From Streptomyces akebiae (GTDB taxonomy: Bacteria > Actinomycetota > Actinomycetes > Streptomycetales > Streptomycetaceae), in the NCBI RefSeq assembly GCF_019599145.1, contig NZ_CP080647.1:6758001-6822000 (forward strand): a DNA stretch of 64,000 nt, written 5' to 3'. This document shows positions 1-8,711 of this stretch, one piece after another. The notes under the pieces are model-generated. The model was not told where the DNA came from, searched no databases, and saw only the letters and a program-made list of their open reading frames with translations. Made by a program: the position numbers and the translations under genes. The number at the start of each line of letters is the position of its first letter. Position 1 is the first letter of the stretch.

Positions 1-315
1 GCGATCCGCCAGCTCCTGCGCCTCCAGCCGGAAAGCGAGGGCTTCGCGGCCACCGCGACCCTGCCGGTGGCGGGCGCCGAGGTCGCCCTCGACCTCTCCG
101 GTGTCATCGACGTCGCCGCCGAGCGCAAACGCCTCGCGAAGGACCTCGCGGTGGCGGAGAAGGAGAAGGCCCAGGCCACGGCCAAGCTCGGCAACGAGGC
201 GTTCCTCGCGAAGGCGCCGGACCAGGTCGTCGACAAGATCCGGGGCCGCCTCGCCAAGGCGGACGAGGACATCGCCCGCATCGCCGCACAGCTGGACCGC
301 CTCCCGAAGGCATAG
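1..315 (+). CDS. valS: Valyl-tRNA synthetase, C-terminal fragment
   Basis: This is the last part of a cytoplasmic class I aminoacyl-tRNA synthetase that charges tRNA-Val; the window cuts off everything upstream. What remains is the C-terminal coiled-coil arm: the frame reads VIDVAAERKRLAKDLAVAEK and then further alternating Lys/Glu helices up to RLPKA and a TAG stop. A two-helix antiparallel arm with this DVAAERKRL start is typical of ValRS and contacts the tRNA. Catalytic motifs lie outside the window, so the call rests on the arm and on folC following, which is the usual order in Streptomyces. A strong hairpin follows 20 nt after the stop. Confidence 0.88.
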   Translation, partial: AIRQLLRLQPESEGFAATATLPVAGAEVALDLSGVIDVAAERKRLAKDLAVAEKEKAQATAKLGNEAFLAKAPDQVVDKIRGRLAKADEDIARIAAQLDRLPKA

Positions 316-335
316 TTGTTCGCAGGCCATGCGAA

Positions 336-364
336 GGCCCCGGTGCTTCTGCGGCACCGGGGCC
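336..364 (+). terminator. Hairpin after valS
   Basis: An 11-bp perfect stem (GGCCCCGGTGC / GCACCGGGGCC) with a 7-nt loop lies just after the valS stop. There is no U-run, which is common for actinomycete terminators. Confidence 0.6.
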
Positions 365-390
365 GTCCGCTGGGCGGGGAGAGGGCGCAG

Positions 391-424
391 CCCTTTCAGG
401 GGCGCGGGGAACTGCGCGAACCAG
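391..424. repeat. REP-like dispersed repeat, copy 1
   Basis: The core AGGGGCGCGGGGAACTGCGC recurs at 39715-39736, where it is one arm of a large palindrome, and in part at 61621-61640. Here only one arm is present, between valS and folC. Repeats of this sequence are common in Streptomyces intergenic regions. Confidence 0.65.
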
Positions 425-485
425 CCACACACCACCCGCCGTCGCCCTACAGCGGGTACCCCCGAGCTCTCAGGCTCCCGATCCG

Positions 486-491
486 TAGACT
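486..491 (+). promoter_or_regulatory. Likely -10 box of folC (leaderless)
   Basis: TAGACT lies 7 nt before the GTG start of folC and there is no ribosome-binding sequence between them, so transcription probably begins at or next to the start codon. Confidence 0.5.
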
Positions 492-498
492 GGGCCCC

Positions 499-2007
499 GT
501 GAGCGAACGCAGTGAGCAGCAGCCCGACCCGAGCGACCCGTTCGAGGAGATCATCGCCGCGGAGACCGACCGGGATCCGGACCTCGCGGTGATCGAGGCC
601 GGCAGCCGTACCCTGCGTGCCCAGGGCGGCGCACCGCAGTCCGACGTGCCGACCAGGCCCGCCGACCCGGCCGTCGACAAGGCCCTGCGCGAGGTCGAGG
701 CCGACCTCGCGACCCGCTGGGGCGAGACCAAGCTGGAGCCCTCGGTCACGAGGATCGCCGCGCTGATGGACGTCCTGGGCGAGCCCCAGCGCTCGTACCC
801 CTCCCTCCACATCACCGGCACCAACGGCAAGACCTCCACCGCCCGCATGATCGAGGCCCTCCTCGGCGCCTTCGAACTGCGCACCGGCCGGTACACCTCC
901 CCGCACGTCCAGTCGATCACCGAGCGCATCAGCCTCGACGGCGCCCCCATCTCGGCCGAGCGGTTCATCGAGACGTACGAGGACATCAAGCCGTACATCG
1001 AGATGGTGGACGCGGCCCAGGAGTACCGGCTCTCCTTCTTCGAGGTGCTCACCGGCATGGCGTACGCCGCCTTCGCCGACGCGCCCGTGGACGTGGCGGT
1101 CGTCGAGGTCGGCATGGGCGGCTCCTGGGACGCCACCAACGTCATCGACGGGGACGTCGCCGTCGTCACCCCCATCGACCTCGACCACACCGACCGGCTC
1201 GGGACGACGCCCGCCGAGATCGCCGTCGAGAAGGCCGGGATCGTCAAGCAGGACGCGACGGTGATCCTGGCGCAGCAGCCGGTGGACGCGGCGCAGGTGC
1301 TGCTGAAGAAGGCCGTGGAGGTCGACGCGACCGTGGCCCGCGAGGGTCTGGAGTTCGGTGTCGTCTCGCGGCAGGTCGCCGTCGGCGGACAGATGCTCAC
1401 CCTGCGCGGCCTGGGCGGCGAGTACCCCGAGGTCTACCTCCCGCTGCACGGCCCGTACCAGGCACACAACGCGGCCGTCGCGCTCGCCGCCGTGGAGGCG
1501 TTCTTCGGCGTCGGTTCGCAGCGGCCCGAGCCGCTCGACATCGAGACGGTCCGCAAGGCCTTCGCGGCCGTCTCCTCGCCGGGCCGGCTGGAGGTCGTAC
1601 GGCGCTCCCCGACCGTCGTCCTGGACGCCGCGCACAATCCGGCGGGCGCCCGGGCCACGGCCGAGGCCGTCGGTGAGGCGTTCGACTTCAGCCGGCTGAT
1701 CGGTGTGGTCGGGGCGAGCGGCGACAAGAACGTACGGGGTCTCCTGGAGGCCTTCGAGCCGATCTTCGCCGAGGTCGTGATCACCCAGAACTCCAGCCAC
1801 CGGGCGATGGACGCCGACGAACTGGCCGGCATCGCGGTGGAGGTGTTCGGCGAGGAGCGGGTGCAGGTCGAGCCCAGGCTGCCCGACGCCCTGGAGGCGG
1901 CGATCACGCTCGCCGAGGAGGAGGGCGAGTTCGCGGGCGCCGGCGTCCTCGTCACCGGTTCCGTCATCACCGTCGGCGAGGCCCGGCTGCTGCTGGGGAA
2001 GGGTTGA
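499..2007 (+). CDS. folC: Bifunctional folylpolyglutamate / dihydrofolate synthase
   Basis: A Mur-ligase-family cytosolic enzyme that adds glutamate to folates (and often makes dihydrofolate from dihydropteroate) using ATP. The ATP loop TNGKTSTARMIEAL is near residue 108, with SPHVQSITERI just after it. The central ligase part has VVEVGMGGSWDATNV, and the C-terminal domain has the DAAHNPAGA signature near residue 375. I chose GTG at 499 (502 residues) because a TAGACT -10 box lies 7 nt upstream and the protein then begins MSERSEQQPDP, a plausible acidic leader. The open frame extends back to 316, but that part reads through the REP repeat and is unlikely to be translated. A small membrane protein gene follows after 10 nt, suggesting cotranscription. 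Confidence 0.93.
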   Translation: MSERSEQQPDPSDPFEEIIAAETDRDPDLAVIEAGSRTLRAQGGAPQSDVPTRPADPAVDKALREVEADLATRWGETKLEPSVTRIAALMDVLGEPQRSYPSLHITGTNGKTSTARMIEALLGAFELRTGRYTSPHVQSITERISLDGAPISAERFIETYEDIKPYIEMVDAAQEYRLSFFEVLTGMAYAAFADAPVDVAVVEVGMGGSWDATNVIDGDVAVVTPIDLDHTDRLGTTPAEIAVEKAGIVKQDATVILAQQPVDAAQVLLKKAVEVDATVAREGLEFGVVSRQVAVGGQMLTLRGLGGEYPEVYLPLHGPYQAHNAAVALAAVEAFFGVGSQRPEPLDIETVRKAFAAVSSPGRLEVVRRSPTVVLDAAHNPAGARATAEAVGEAFDFSRLIGVVGASGDKNVRGLLEAFEPIFAEVVITQNSSHRAMDADELAGIAVEVFGEERVQVEPRLPDALEAAITLAEEEGEFAGAGVLVTGSVITVGEARLLLGKG

Positions 2008-2017
2008 GTTCCACGAC

Positions 2018-2371
2018 ATGCGTACTCTCTGTGCTTCGACGCTGATCGGCGAGTTCTTCGTGATCGGCTTCGCCGGGCTGGTCGCCATGAAGGACCCGGA
2101 TCTGACCATGACCACGGTCTGGACGGTCAGCGGCATCGCCATGTTCCTCTGCGTCCTGCTGTGCGGTCTGGTCACCAGGCCCGGTGGGATCCAGCTCGGC
2201 TGGGCGCTCCAGATCGCGCTGATCCTCTCCGGGTTCTTCGTTCCGACGATGTTCTTCCTGGGCGCGGTCTTCGCCGCCCTGTGGTGGGCCTCGATCCACT
2301 TCGGACGGAAGATCGACGAGGCCAAGGCCCGGTTCGCCGCACAGGCCTCGGCAGAGGCGGGCGCATCCTGA
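2018..2371 (+). CDS. DUF4233-type small membrane protein
   Basis: A 117-residue protein of unknown function with three or four hydrophobic segments (about residues 7-24, 30-52, 59-75 and 76-91), ending in a charged tail FGRKIDEAKARFAAQ. In actinomycetes a DUF4233 protein regularly follows folC and precedes ndk, which is the arrangement here. The start is 10 nt after the folC stop and the only SD-like stretch, GGGAAGGG, lies inside the folC end, so translation may be coupled. No catalytic residues are evident. Confidence 0.8.
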   Translation: MRTLCASTLIGEFFVIGFAGLVAMKDPDLTMTTVWTVSGIAMFLCVLLCGLVTRPGGIQLGWALQIALILSGFFVPTMFFLGAVFAALWWASIHFGRKIDEAKARFAAQASAEAGAS

Positions 2372-2447
2372 CGCTGCGTAATAAGGCGCCGGACTCGCCC
2401 TGTAGCCTCTGAGCTCCGCACCCGTGTGAAACGAAGGAGTCACCACA

Positions 2448-2861
2448 GTGAGCCAGCGCACCCTCGTCCTGCTCAAGCCCGACGCCGTACGGCGGGGCCT
2501 GACCGGCGAGATCATCAGCCGTATCGAGCGGAAGGCCGGCTGGCAGATCACCGCGCTGGAGCTGCGGACCCTGGACCAGGACACGCTGGAGCAGCACTAC
2601 GGCGAGCACAAGGGCAAGCCGTTCTACGAGCCGCTCGTGGCGTTCATGGCGTCCGGCCCGGTCGTCGCGCTGATCGTCGAGGGCGACCGCGTCATCGAGG
2701 GTGTGCGCGCGCTGGCGGGCCCGACCGACCCGATCGCCGCCGCGCCCGGCTCCATCCGTGGCGACTACGGCGTGATCGTGCGTGAGAACCTCATCCACGC
2801 CTCGGACTCCGAGGAGTCGGCCGAGCGCGAGGTCAAGATCTTCTTCCCCGGGCGCGCGTAG
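2448..2861 (+). CDS. ndk: Nucleoside diphosphate kinase
   Basis: A cytosolic enzyme that passes the gamma phosphate from ATP to other (d)NDPs through a phosphohistidine. The 137-residue length is normal. The N-terminus [20 protein letters not shown] is the family nucleotide-binding start, and the active-site segment is [20 protein letters not shown] with His117 as the phosphorylated residue. The GTG start is preceded by GAAGGAGTCACCACA, a good SD. A hairpin follows 10 nt after the stop, so ndk probably ends its transcript there. Confidence 0.97.
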   Translation: MSQRTLVLLKPDAVRRGLTGEIISRIERKAGWQITALELRTLDQDTLEQHYGEHKGKPFYEPLVAFMASGPVVALIVEGDRVIEGVRALAGPTDPIAAAPGSIRGDYGVIVRENLIHASDSEESAEREVKIFFPGRA

Positions 2862-2871
2862 TAGCGTTCGC

Positions 2872-2909
2872 GACGGCGGGGGCCGGCGAGTCCGCTCGCT
2901 CCCGCCGTC
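2872..2909 (+). terminator. Hairpin terminator after ndk
   Basis: GACGGCGGG pairs with CCCGCCGTC and an inner CGAG/CTCG pairing extends the stem. It lies directly after the ndk stop. Confidence 0.65.
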
Positions 2910-2916
2910 TGAACCT

Positions 2917-2997
2917 TCTGGAACACGCGGAACAACCTCGGGAACACCCGGAGCAACCTCTGGAACTCCCGGGGCACTTCTGGAACACCCGGCCACC
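2917..2997 (+). repeat. Four imperfect 19-21 bp tandem repeats upstream of mreB
   Basis: Four units of the form TCTGGAACACCCGGAGCAACC start at 2917, 2938, 2959 and 2979. They lie in the noncoding space between the ndk terminator and the mreB start. The following 300 bp up to mreB holds no convincing gene and should contain the mre promoters. Confidence 0.75.
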
Positions 2998-3295
2998 ACC
3001 CACACGGCCTACACCCCGGCTGACCAGCCAAACCGCCGAAAATCCGGCCGTACAACGGCATATGCGCGGCGATCGGGGGAACGCGCACCCCCGGTGGACC
3101 GTCTCCAGAGGCGAGGCGGCGCATCGCATGCCCACAATGGCGAAGACCCTCGCGCAGTGTTCGTGCGGGCGAGACTACGATGTAAGCCTTCACGTCACAG
3201 CACCCACTTCGCCGACCCGGAAAAGCCCTGAAAAGCCCTCAAAAGCCGTCAGTGCTCCGCTTGGGAAGGCCACACGAATCCTGATGGGGAACTCA

Positions 3296-4315
3296 ATGTC
3301 GTTCATCGGCCGTGACATGGCTGTCGACCTCGGGACCGCCAACACGCTGGTGTACGTCAGGGGTCGCGGGATCGTACTGAACGAGCCGTCCGTCGTCGCG
3401 ATCAACACCAACACCGGTGGCATTCTCGCGGTCGGCGCGGAAGCGAAGAAGATGATCGGGCGGACCCCCGGCAACATCGTTGCCGTACGTCCGCTGAAGG
3501 ACGGTGTCATCGCCGACTTCGAGATCACCGAGCGGATGCTCCGCTACTTCATCCTGAAGATCCACAAGCGGCGGTATCTCGCCCGTCCCCGGGTCGTCGT
3601 CTGCGTGCCGTCCGGCATCACCGGTGTCGAGCGTCGCGCCGTCATCGAGGCGTCCTCCCAGGCGGGCGCCCGCCAGGTGCACATCATCGAGGAGCCCATG
3701 GCCGCGGCCATCGGCTCCGGCCTGCCGGTCCACGAGGCCACGGGCAACATGGTGGTGGACATCGGCGGCGGCACCACGGAGGTCGCGGTCATCTCCCTCG
3801 GCGGCATCGTCACCGCCCAGTCCATCCGCGTCGCGGGCGACGAGTTGGACAACGCGATCATCCAGCACATCAAGAAGGAGTACTCGCTCCTCCTCGGTGA
3901 GCGGACGGCCGAACAGATCAAGATCACGATCGGTTCGGCGTACGACCTCGACGCTGACGAGCACACCGAAATCCGCGGCCGGGACCTGGTGTCCGGGCTG
4001 CCCAAGACCGTGGTCATCTCCGCCGGGGAAGTGCGGAAGGCCATCGAGGAACCCGTCAACGCCATCGTCGATGCCGTCAAGACGACCCTCGACAAGTGCC
4101 CCCCGGAACTCTCCGGCGACATCATGGACCGGGGCATCGTCCTCACCGGCGGCGGCGCCCTGCTGCGCGGTCTCGACGAACGGCTGCGCCGGGAGACCGG
4201 AATGCCGATCCATATCGCCGAGGACCCGCTCGACAGCGTGGCGCTCGGCTCCGGCAAGTGTGTCGAGGAGTTCGAGGCGTTGCAGCAGGTGCTCGACGCC
4301 CAGCCCCGCAGATGA
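3296..4315 (+). CDS. mreB: Rod-shape / sporulation actin homologue MreB
   Basis: A bacterial actin that polymerises under the membrane and, in Streptomyces, mainly directs spore-wall synthesis with MreC, MreD, PBP2 and the RodA homologue. The start reads [20 protein letters not shown] (phosphate-1 loop). [19 protein letters not shown] is the phosphate-2 loop and [18 protein letters not shown] the adenosine motif. The 339-residue length is normal. ATG 3296 is chosen because GGGGA sits 5 nt upstream; ATG 3284 (MGNS...) is in frame, adds four residues and is the alternative. It is the first gene of the mre cluster and is separated from mreC by 150 nt. Confidence 0.95.
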   Translation: MSFIGRDMAVDLGTANTLVYVRGRGIVLNEPSVVAINTNTGGILAVGAEAKKMIGRTPGNIVAVRPLKDGVIADFEITERMLRYFILKIHKRRYLARPRVVVCVPSGITGVERRAVIEASSQAGARQVHIIEEPMAAAIGSGLPVHEATGNMVVDIGGGTTEVAVISLGGIVTAQSIRVAGDELDNAIIQHIKKEYSLLLGERTAEQIKITIGSAYDLDADEHTEIRGRDLVSGLPKTVVISAGEVRKAIEEPVNAIVDAVKTTLDKCPPELSGDIMDRGIVLTGGGALLRGLDERLRRETGMPIHIAEDPLDSVALGSGKCVEEFEALQQVLDAQPRR

Positions 4316-4465
4316 CTTCACCCTTCGATTCCGCCGTACGGGACGTTCTCCTCTCGTGCGGCGGATCGTTGATATTGAGGCATAAGCTCCCACAAAGCGC
4401 CCCTGTCGTTCCCGTATCGGGATTCCCAGGGGCTACCCGAATTCCCCAATTCCTGTCGAATTCCT

Positions 4466-5443
4466 ATGAGGAAGGCACGGCCGCCGCACGTGAGGGACAC
4501 ACGAGAGAGCCGGCTGCTCCTGGTGCTGCTGATCGCCGTCGCGTTCGCGCTGATCACGGTGGACATCCGCGGCGGAGAGGACTCACCGGTCGACGGTGCC
4601 CGACGTGCCGCCGCCACCGTCTTCGGCCCGATCGAGGACGGTGTGTCGACCGCCGTCGACCCCATCGGCAACGCCATAAGCGCCGTCCGTGACTCCGGCT
4701 CCCGCCACGACCGCCTCGCCGCGCTGGAGAAGGAGAACGCCGAACTGAAGGCGGCCCTCGGCAGCGACGACCGCAACGGCAGCAGGGTCGAACAGCTCGA
4801 CAAGATGCTGAAGACCGCTGCCAACGGCCGGTACGGCATCAAGGGCGCCGAGGTCATCGCCATAGGAGCGGCCCAGGGATTCTCCTGGACCGTCACCATC
4901 GACATCGGCACGAACGACGGCATCACCCGCGACATGACCGTCCTCAACGGCAACGGGCTGGTCGGGCGCGTCACCACCGTCGGACCGAACACCGCCACCG
5001 TCCTCCTCGCCAACGACCCCGACTTCACCGTCGGCACCCGGATGGAGGCCACCGACGAACTCGGCTTCGCCTCCGGCCAGGGCGACCGGCCCCTGCGCGT
5101 CGAACTGCTCAACGGCAAGGCCAAGGTGCAGGAGGGCGACCGCCTCGTCACCTTCGGCTCGCAGGCCGACAAGCCCTTCGTCCCGGGCGTCCCGGTCGGT
5201 GTCGTCTCCCGCGTCGACCCCTCAGGCGGCGACCTCACCCGCACGATCTACGTCAAGCCGTTCGTGGCCTTCACCCAGTTGGACATCGTCGGCGTCGTCG
5301 TCCAGCCGCCCCGCAAGGACCCGCGCGACACCGTCCTGCCGGCCAAGCCGAAGGCCACCCCCACGCCCACCGTGACGGTCACGGTCACACCGGGCGCGGA
5401 CGAACCCGGCGACGGCACCGACGGACAGCCGCAAGAGCAGTAG
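4466..5443 (+). CDS. mreC: Rod shape-determining protein MreC
   Basis: A membrane-anchored periplasmic scaffold that links MreB/MreD to the wall synthases. It has a short basic N-terminus, one membrane span (about residues 16-33), a coiled coil around residues 81-98 (DRLAALEKENAELKAAL), then the double beta-barrel MreC core. The C-terminal 30 residues form a Pro/Thr tail (TPTPTVTVTVTPG) ending in an acidic stretch. The size, 325 residues, fits Streptomyces MreC. The SD before ATG 4466 is weak. mreD starts 28 nt downstream. Confidence 0.94.
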   Translation: MRKARPPHVRDTRESRLLLVLLIAVAFALITVDIRGGEDSPVDGARRAAATVFGPIEDGVSTAVDPIGNAISAVRDSGSRHDRLAALEKENAELKAALGSDDRNGSRVEQLDKMLKTAANGRYGIKGAEVIAIGAAQGFSWTVTIDIGTNDGITRDMTVLNGNGLVGRVTTVGPNTATVLLANDPDFTVGTRMEATDELGFASGQGDRPLRVELLNGKAKVQEGDRLVTFGSQADKPFVPGVPVGVVSRVDPSGGDLTRTIYVKPFVAFTQLDIVGVVVQPPRKDPRDTVLPAKPKATPTPTVTVTVTPGADEPGDGTDGQPQEQ

Positions 5444-5471
5444 ACGTAGGACAGTAGGAGCTGACCCCCTG

Positions 5472-6143
5472 ATGCGCTTCAACCGGATGCTGCTCTCCAC
5501 CACCCTGGTGATCGTCGCCCTGGTGATCCAGGTGAGCGTCCTCGCCAGACTCCATCTCCCGGGCGCCGTACCGGACCTGGTGCTCCTCACCGTGCTCGGC
5601 CTCGCCCTGGTCTACGGCCATGTCGGCGGCGCCCTCATCGGCTTCGGCGCCGGGCTGCTGTCCGACCTCGCCCCACCCGCCGACCACGCCGCCGGACGGT
5701 ACGCCCTGGTCCTCTGCGTCATCGGCTACCTCGCGGGACTGGCGAAGCCCGAGACGGGCCGCCTGAAGTCGGCGACCGGGCCCATGGTCGTGGTGGTCGT
5801 CGCCGCGCTCGGCACCACCCTGCTGTACGCCGGTGTAGGCGCCCTCGTCGGCGACGACGCGGCTCGCCACGTCGGCCTGTCCAGCCTGCTGTTCACGGCC
5901 GCCCTGTACGACCTGCTGCTCGCGCCCTTCGTCGTGCCCGGCGTCATGGCGCTCGCCCGGCGCGCCGAGAACGACCCGCTCGCCGAGACGGGCAGCGCCG
6001 CCAAGGCGTCCGACGTCTCCTCCGGCTGGCTCTCCTCCGGCACCGGCCTGCGCATCGGCAACCAGCGCGGCGGACTCCGCATCAAGGCCGCGCGCTCACG
6101 GATGGCCAGGGCGGGACGCATCAAGGGGGTCAAGCGGCTGTGA
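5472..6143 (+). CDS. mreD: Rod shape-determining protein MreD
   Basis: A polytopic membrane protein with five hydrophobic stretches, the first at about residues 9-26 (STTLVIVALVIQVSVLARL). It contains the family pattern LHLPGAVPDLVLLTVLGLALVYG. It connects MreB/MreC to the PBP2-RodA synthase. The C-terminal 50 residues are basic (RMARAGRIKGVKRL) and cytoplasmic by prediction. AGTAGGAG precedes the ATG as SD. Its stop overlaps a GTG that opens a short His-rich frame (next entry). Confidence 0.92.
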   Translation: MRFNRMLLSTTLVIVALVIQVSVLARLHLPGAVPDLVLLTVLGLALVYGHVGGALIGFGAGLLSDLAPPADHAAGRYALVLCVIGYLAGLAKPETGRLKSATGPMVVVVVAALGTTLLYAGVGALVGDDAARHVGLSSLLFTAALYDLLLAPFVVPGVMALARRAENDPLAETGSAAKASDVSSGWLSSGTGLRIGNQRGGLRIKAARSRMARAGRIKGVKRL

Positions 6144-6364
6144 CGGCACGGCACATGACACGCGGGGCGGACGCGGAGACGCACGTGGGAACCGATCACC
6201 GCCGAGCGGTGTACCCCATGTACCGGCACTCTGCGCACCACCCGCACCCGCACCACCCGCACCCGCACCACCCGCACCCGCACCACCCGCACCACCCGCA
6301 CCACCGGTGCACGCACCGCACGTTCACGCACCGCACGTTCACGCACCGCACGTTCACGCACTGA
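6140..6364 (+). CDS. Possible histidine-rich miniprotein between mreD and pbp2
   Basis: A 74-codon frame starts at a GTG that overlaps the mreD stop (GTGA) and ends 16 nt before pbp2, exactly where a coupled gene would fit. About 23 of 74 residues are His. The body is built from HHPHP units followed by three THRTF units, with one Cys. Such a sequence could bind metal, but it arises from two blocks of 15-bp DNA repeats, so it may be only expanded noncoding DNA. There is no signal peptide or known domain. I treat it as a candidate, not an established gene. Confidence 0.35.
   Translation: MTARHMTRGADAETHVGTDHRRAVYPMYRHSAHHPHPHHPHPHHPHPHHPHHPHHRCTHRTFTHRTFTHRTFTH
6236..6360 (+). repeat. Two adjacent blocks of 15-bp tandem repeats
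   Basis: Block one is three copies of CACCACCCGCACCCG (6236-6280) followed by 9-bp CACCACCCG units to about 6305. Block two is three copies of ACGCACCGCACGTTC (6311-6355). Both keep a frame of three and lie between mreD and pbp2. Confidence 0.9.
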
Positions 6365-6380
6365 GAGGGGGAGACAGGCA

Positions 6381-8711
6381 GTGACCAACATCCCGGAGAC
6401 CGGGCGGACACCACGGGTCCAGATCCGGCTCGTCATCATCCAGATCCTCGTCTTCTCCCTCCTCGGCACCCTCGGCGGCCGCCTCTGGTACCTCCAGATC
6501 CGTGAGGGCGACGCCTACGCCAAGGAGGCCTCCGGCAACCACGTCCAGCAGGTCGTCCAGCCCGCCGTGCGCGGCTCGATCCTGGACGCGCGCGGAGTGC
6601 CGATCGCGGACAACGAGACCCGCCTGGTCGTGTCCGCCTCCCGCACCGATCTGCTGAAGATGGACGACGACGGCAAGGCCGTCCTCACCAAGCTCGCCGG
6701 CGTCCTGGACATGAAGCCCCAGGACGTCATGGCCAAGGTCCGGCTCTGCGACTCCGAGACCCCCCAGCCCTGCTGGAACGGCTCGCCCTACCAGCCGATC
6801 CCCATCACCGACGAGGCCACCGCCAAGCAGGCCCTGCAGATCCGCGAGCGCTCCGAGGACTTCCCCGGCATCACCGCCGAACCCCAGGCCGTCCGCCGCT
6901 ACGCGAGTCCCGGCGGCTCCAAGACCTCGCAGGTCCTCGGCTACCTCTCCCCGGTCACCGACGAGGAGATCACCAAGGCCCAGGACACCGACTCGCCGTA
7001 TCTGCGCTCCGACCAGGTCGGCCGCTCCGGCCTGGAGCGCCAGTACGACAAGGAGCTGCGCGGCAAGGCCGGCGTCACCCGGTACGAGGTCGACAACCTC
7101 GGCCGTGTCATCGGCGAGGCCGAGGCCGACCCCGCCCAGCCCGGCGCCAACCTCGTCACCAGCATCGACGCCCGGGTACAGCGCATCGCCGAGTACGAAC
7201 TCAACGAGGCGATGAAGGAAGCCCGCAAGCAGAACGACCGCAACACCGGGACGAACTACAAGGCGGACTCCGGCGCCGTCGTCGTGATGGAGGCCAAGAC
7301 CGGCCGCGTCATCGCCATGGCCTCCAACCCGGACTACGACCCGAACGCCTGGGTCGGCGGCATCTCCGCCAAGGACTACGCCAGGCTCACCGGCAAGAAG
7401 TCCAACTACCCGCTGCTGAACCGCGCGATCCAGGGCCAGTCGGCCCCCGGCTCGGTCTTCAAGGTGATCCCGACGGCCGCCGCGGTGAACGCGGGCTACT
7501 CCTTCAACGGCCCCTACCAATGCTCCAGTTCGTACTCGATCGGCGGCCAGGTCTTCAAGAACTTCGAGTCCCAGAGCCACGGCGCGATCAGCCTCGGCCG
7601 CGCCCTCGAAGTCTCCTGCGACACCGTCTTCTACCGCCTCTCCCACGAGGAGTGGAAGCGCGACGGCGGCACCAAGCCGAAGAAGAACGCCAAGGACTGG
7701 TTCTACAAGACCGCCCACCAGTTCGGCCTCGGCGCCGAGACCGGCATCGACCTGCCCAACGAGGTCACCGGCCGCATCCCCGACCGCCAGTGGAAGCTGG
7801 ACTACTGGAAGGCCAACAAGGACGCCTGGTGCAAGTACGGCAAGAAGGGCGGCTCGTACGCCGAGCAGATCGCCTACGAGAACTGCCTCGAAGGCAACCG
7901 CCTGCGCGCCGGTGACTCCGTCAACTACTCCATCGGCCAGGGCGACACCCTCGTCACACCCATTCAGATGGCCACCATCTACGCGGCCATCTCCAACGGC
8001 GGCACCCTCTACGACCCCACGGTCGGCAAGGCCATCATCAGCGCCGACGGCAAGAACGTTCGGGAGATCGAGCCCAAGGCACACGGCAAGCTCCCCATGA
8101 CGAAGCAGACCCGCGACGAGATAGACGAAGCCCTCGAGGGAGTCGCCACCCGGGGTACGGCGGCCTGGCGCTTCCAGGGCTGGCCGCAGGACAAGATCCC
8201 GATGCACGCCAAGACCGGTACCGCCGAGGTCTACGGCAAGCAGACGACCTCATGGTTCACCACGTACACCAAGGACTACTCGATCGTCATGACGATCTCC
8301 CAGGGTGGTACGGGCTCCGGCGCCTCGGCACCCGCCGTGCGCAAGCTCTACAACGCGCTCTACGGCGTCTCCGAGGACGGAAAGATCGACAAGAAGAAGG
8401 CCCTGCTGCCCACCCCGCAGAAGGGACTGCCGAAGATCGAGTCCGACGGCTCGATCGACTCCCCGAAGCTGGAGACCTACCCGCCGAAGAAGTCGGATAA
8501 GGAGGCCGACGAGGACGGCACCCAGGCCGTCGCCGCGGGGCCGGGCGCCCTGCCGGTCTCCTTCGACGCCCCGGCGGCGATCCTCGGCACGCGCGGCGGC
8601 GGCACCAACCGCGCCGCACGCCGACGCGACGACCGGGGTCGACGGCGTACGCGGGGCGGAGGCCGCTACGGCGGCTGCGGCAGCGGCACGGGACGCAGGA
8701 GGTCCGGATGA
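6381..8711 (+). CDS. mrdA: Penicillin-binding protein 2 (class B transpeptidase)
   Basis: A membrane-anchored D,D-transpeptidase that cross-links peptidoglycan together with RodA. It has one N-terminal span (about residues 14-35), a PBP dimerisation domain, then the transpeptidase domain. The nucleophile motif is S358-V-F-K, the second motif is S412-C-D and the third is K611-T-G-T-A-E. The long C-terminus (after about residue 700) is Lys/Asp then Arg/Gly rich and probably disordered. GAGAGGGGGAGACAGGCA precedes the GTG start as SD. The last codons overlap rodA by 4 nt (ATGA), which signals translational coupling. The cluster position matches the Streptomyces pbp2 of the mre locus. Confidence 0.95.
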   Translation: MTNIPETGRTPRVQIRLVIIQILVFSLLGTLGGRLWYLQIREGDAYAKEASGNHVQQVVQPAVRGSILDARGVPIADNETRLVVSASRTDLLKMDDDGKAVLTKLAGVLDMKPQDVMAKVRLCDSETPQPCWNGSPYQPIPITDEATAKQALQIRERSEDFPGITAEPQAVRRYASPGGSKTSQVLGYLSPVTDEEITKAQDTDSPYLRSDQVGRSGLERQYDKELRGKAGVTRYEVDNLGRVIGEAEADPAQPGANLVTSIDARVQRIAEYELNEAMKEARKQNDRNTGTNYKADSGAVVVMEAKTGRVIAMASNPDYDPNAWVGGISAKDYARLTGKKSNYPLLNRAIQGQSAPGSVFKVIPTAAAVNAGYSFNGPYQCSSSYSIGGQVFKNFESQSHGAISLGRALEVSCDTVFYRLSHEEWKRDGGTKPKKNAKDWFYKTAHQFGLGAETGIDLPNEVTGRIPDRQWKLDYWKANKDAWCKYGKKGGSYAEQIAYENCLEGNRLRAGDSVNYSIGQGDTLVTPIQMATIYAAISNGGTLYDPTVGKAIISADGKNVREIEPKAHGKLPMTKQTRDEIDEALEGVATRGTAAWRFQGWPQDKIPMHAKTGTAEVYGKQTTSWFTTYTKDYSIVMTISQGGTGSGASAPAVRKLYNALYGVSEDGKIDKKKALLPTPQKGLPKIESDGSIDSPKLETYPPKKSDKEADEDGTQAVAAGPGALPVSFDAPAAILGTRGGGTNRAARRRDDRGRRRTRGGGRYGGCGSGTGRRRSG

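Noticed and set aside
316..498. Longer folC start upstream of 499
   Set aside because: The extra codons run through the valS terminator and the REP repeat, and the -10 box lies at 486.
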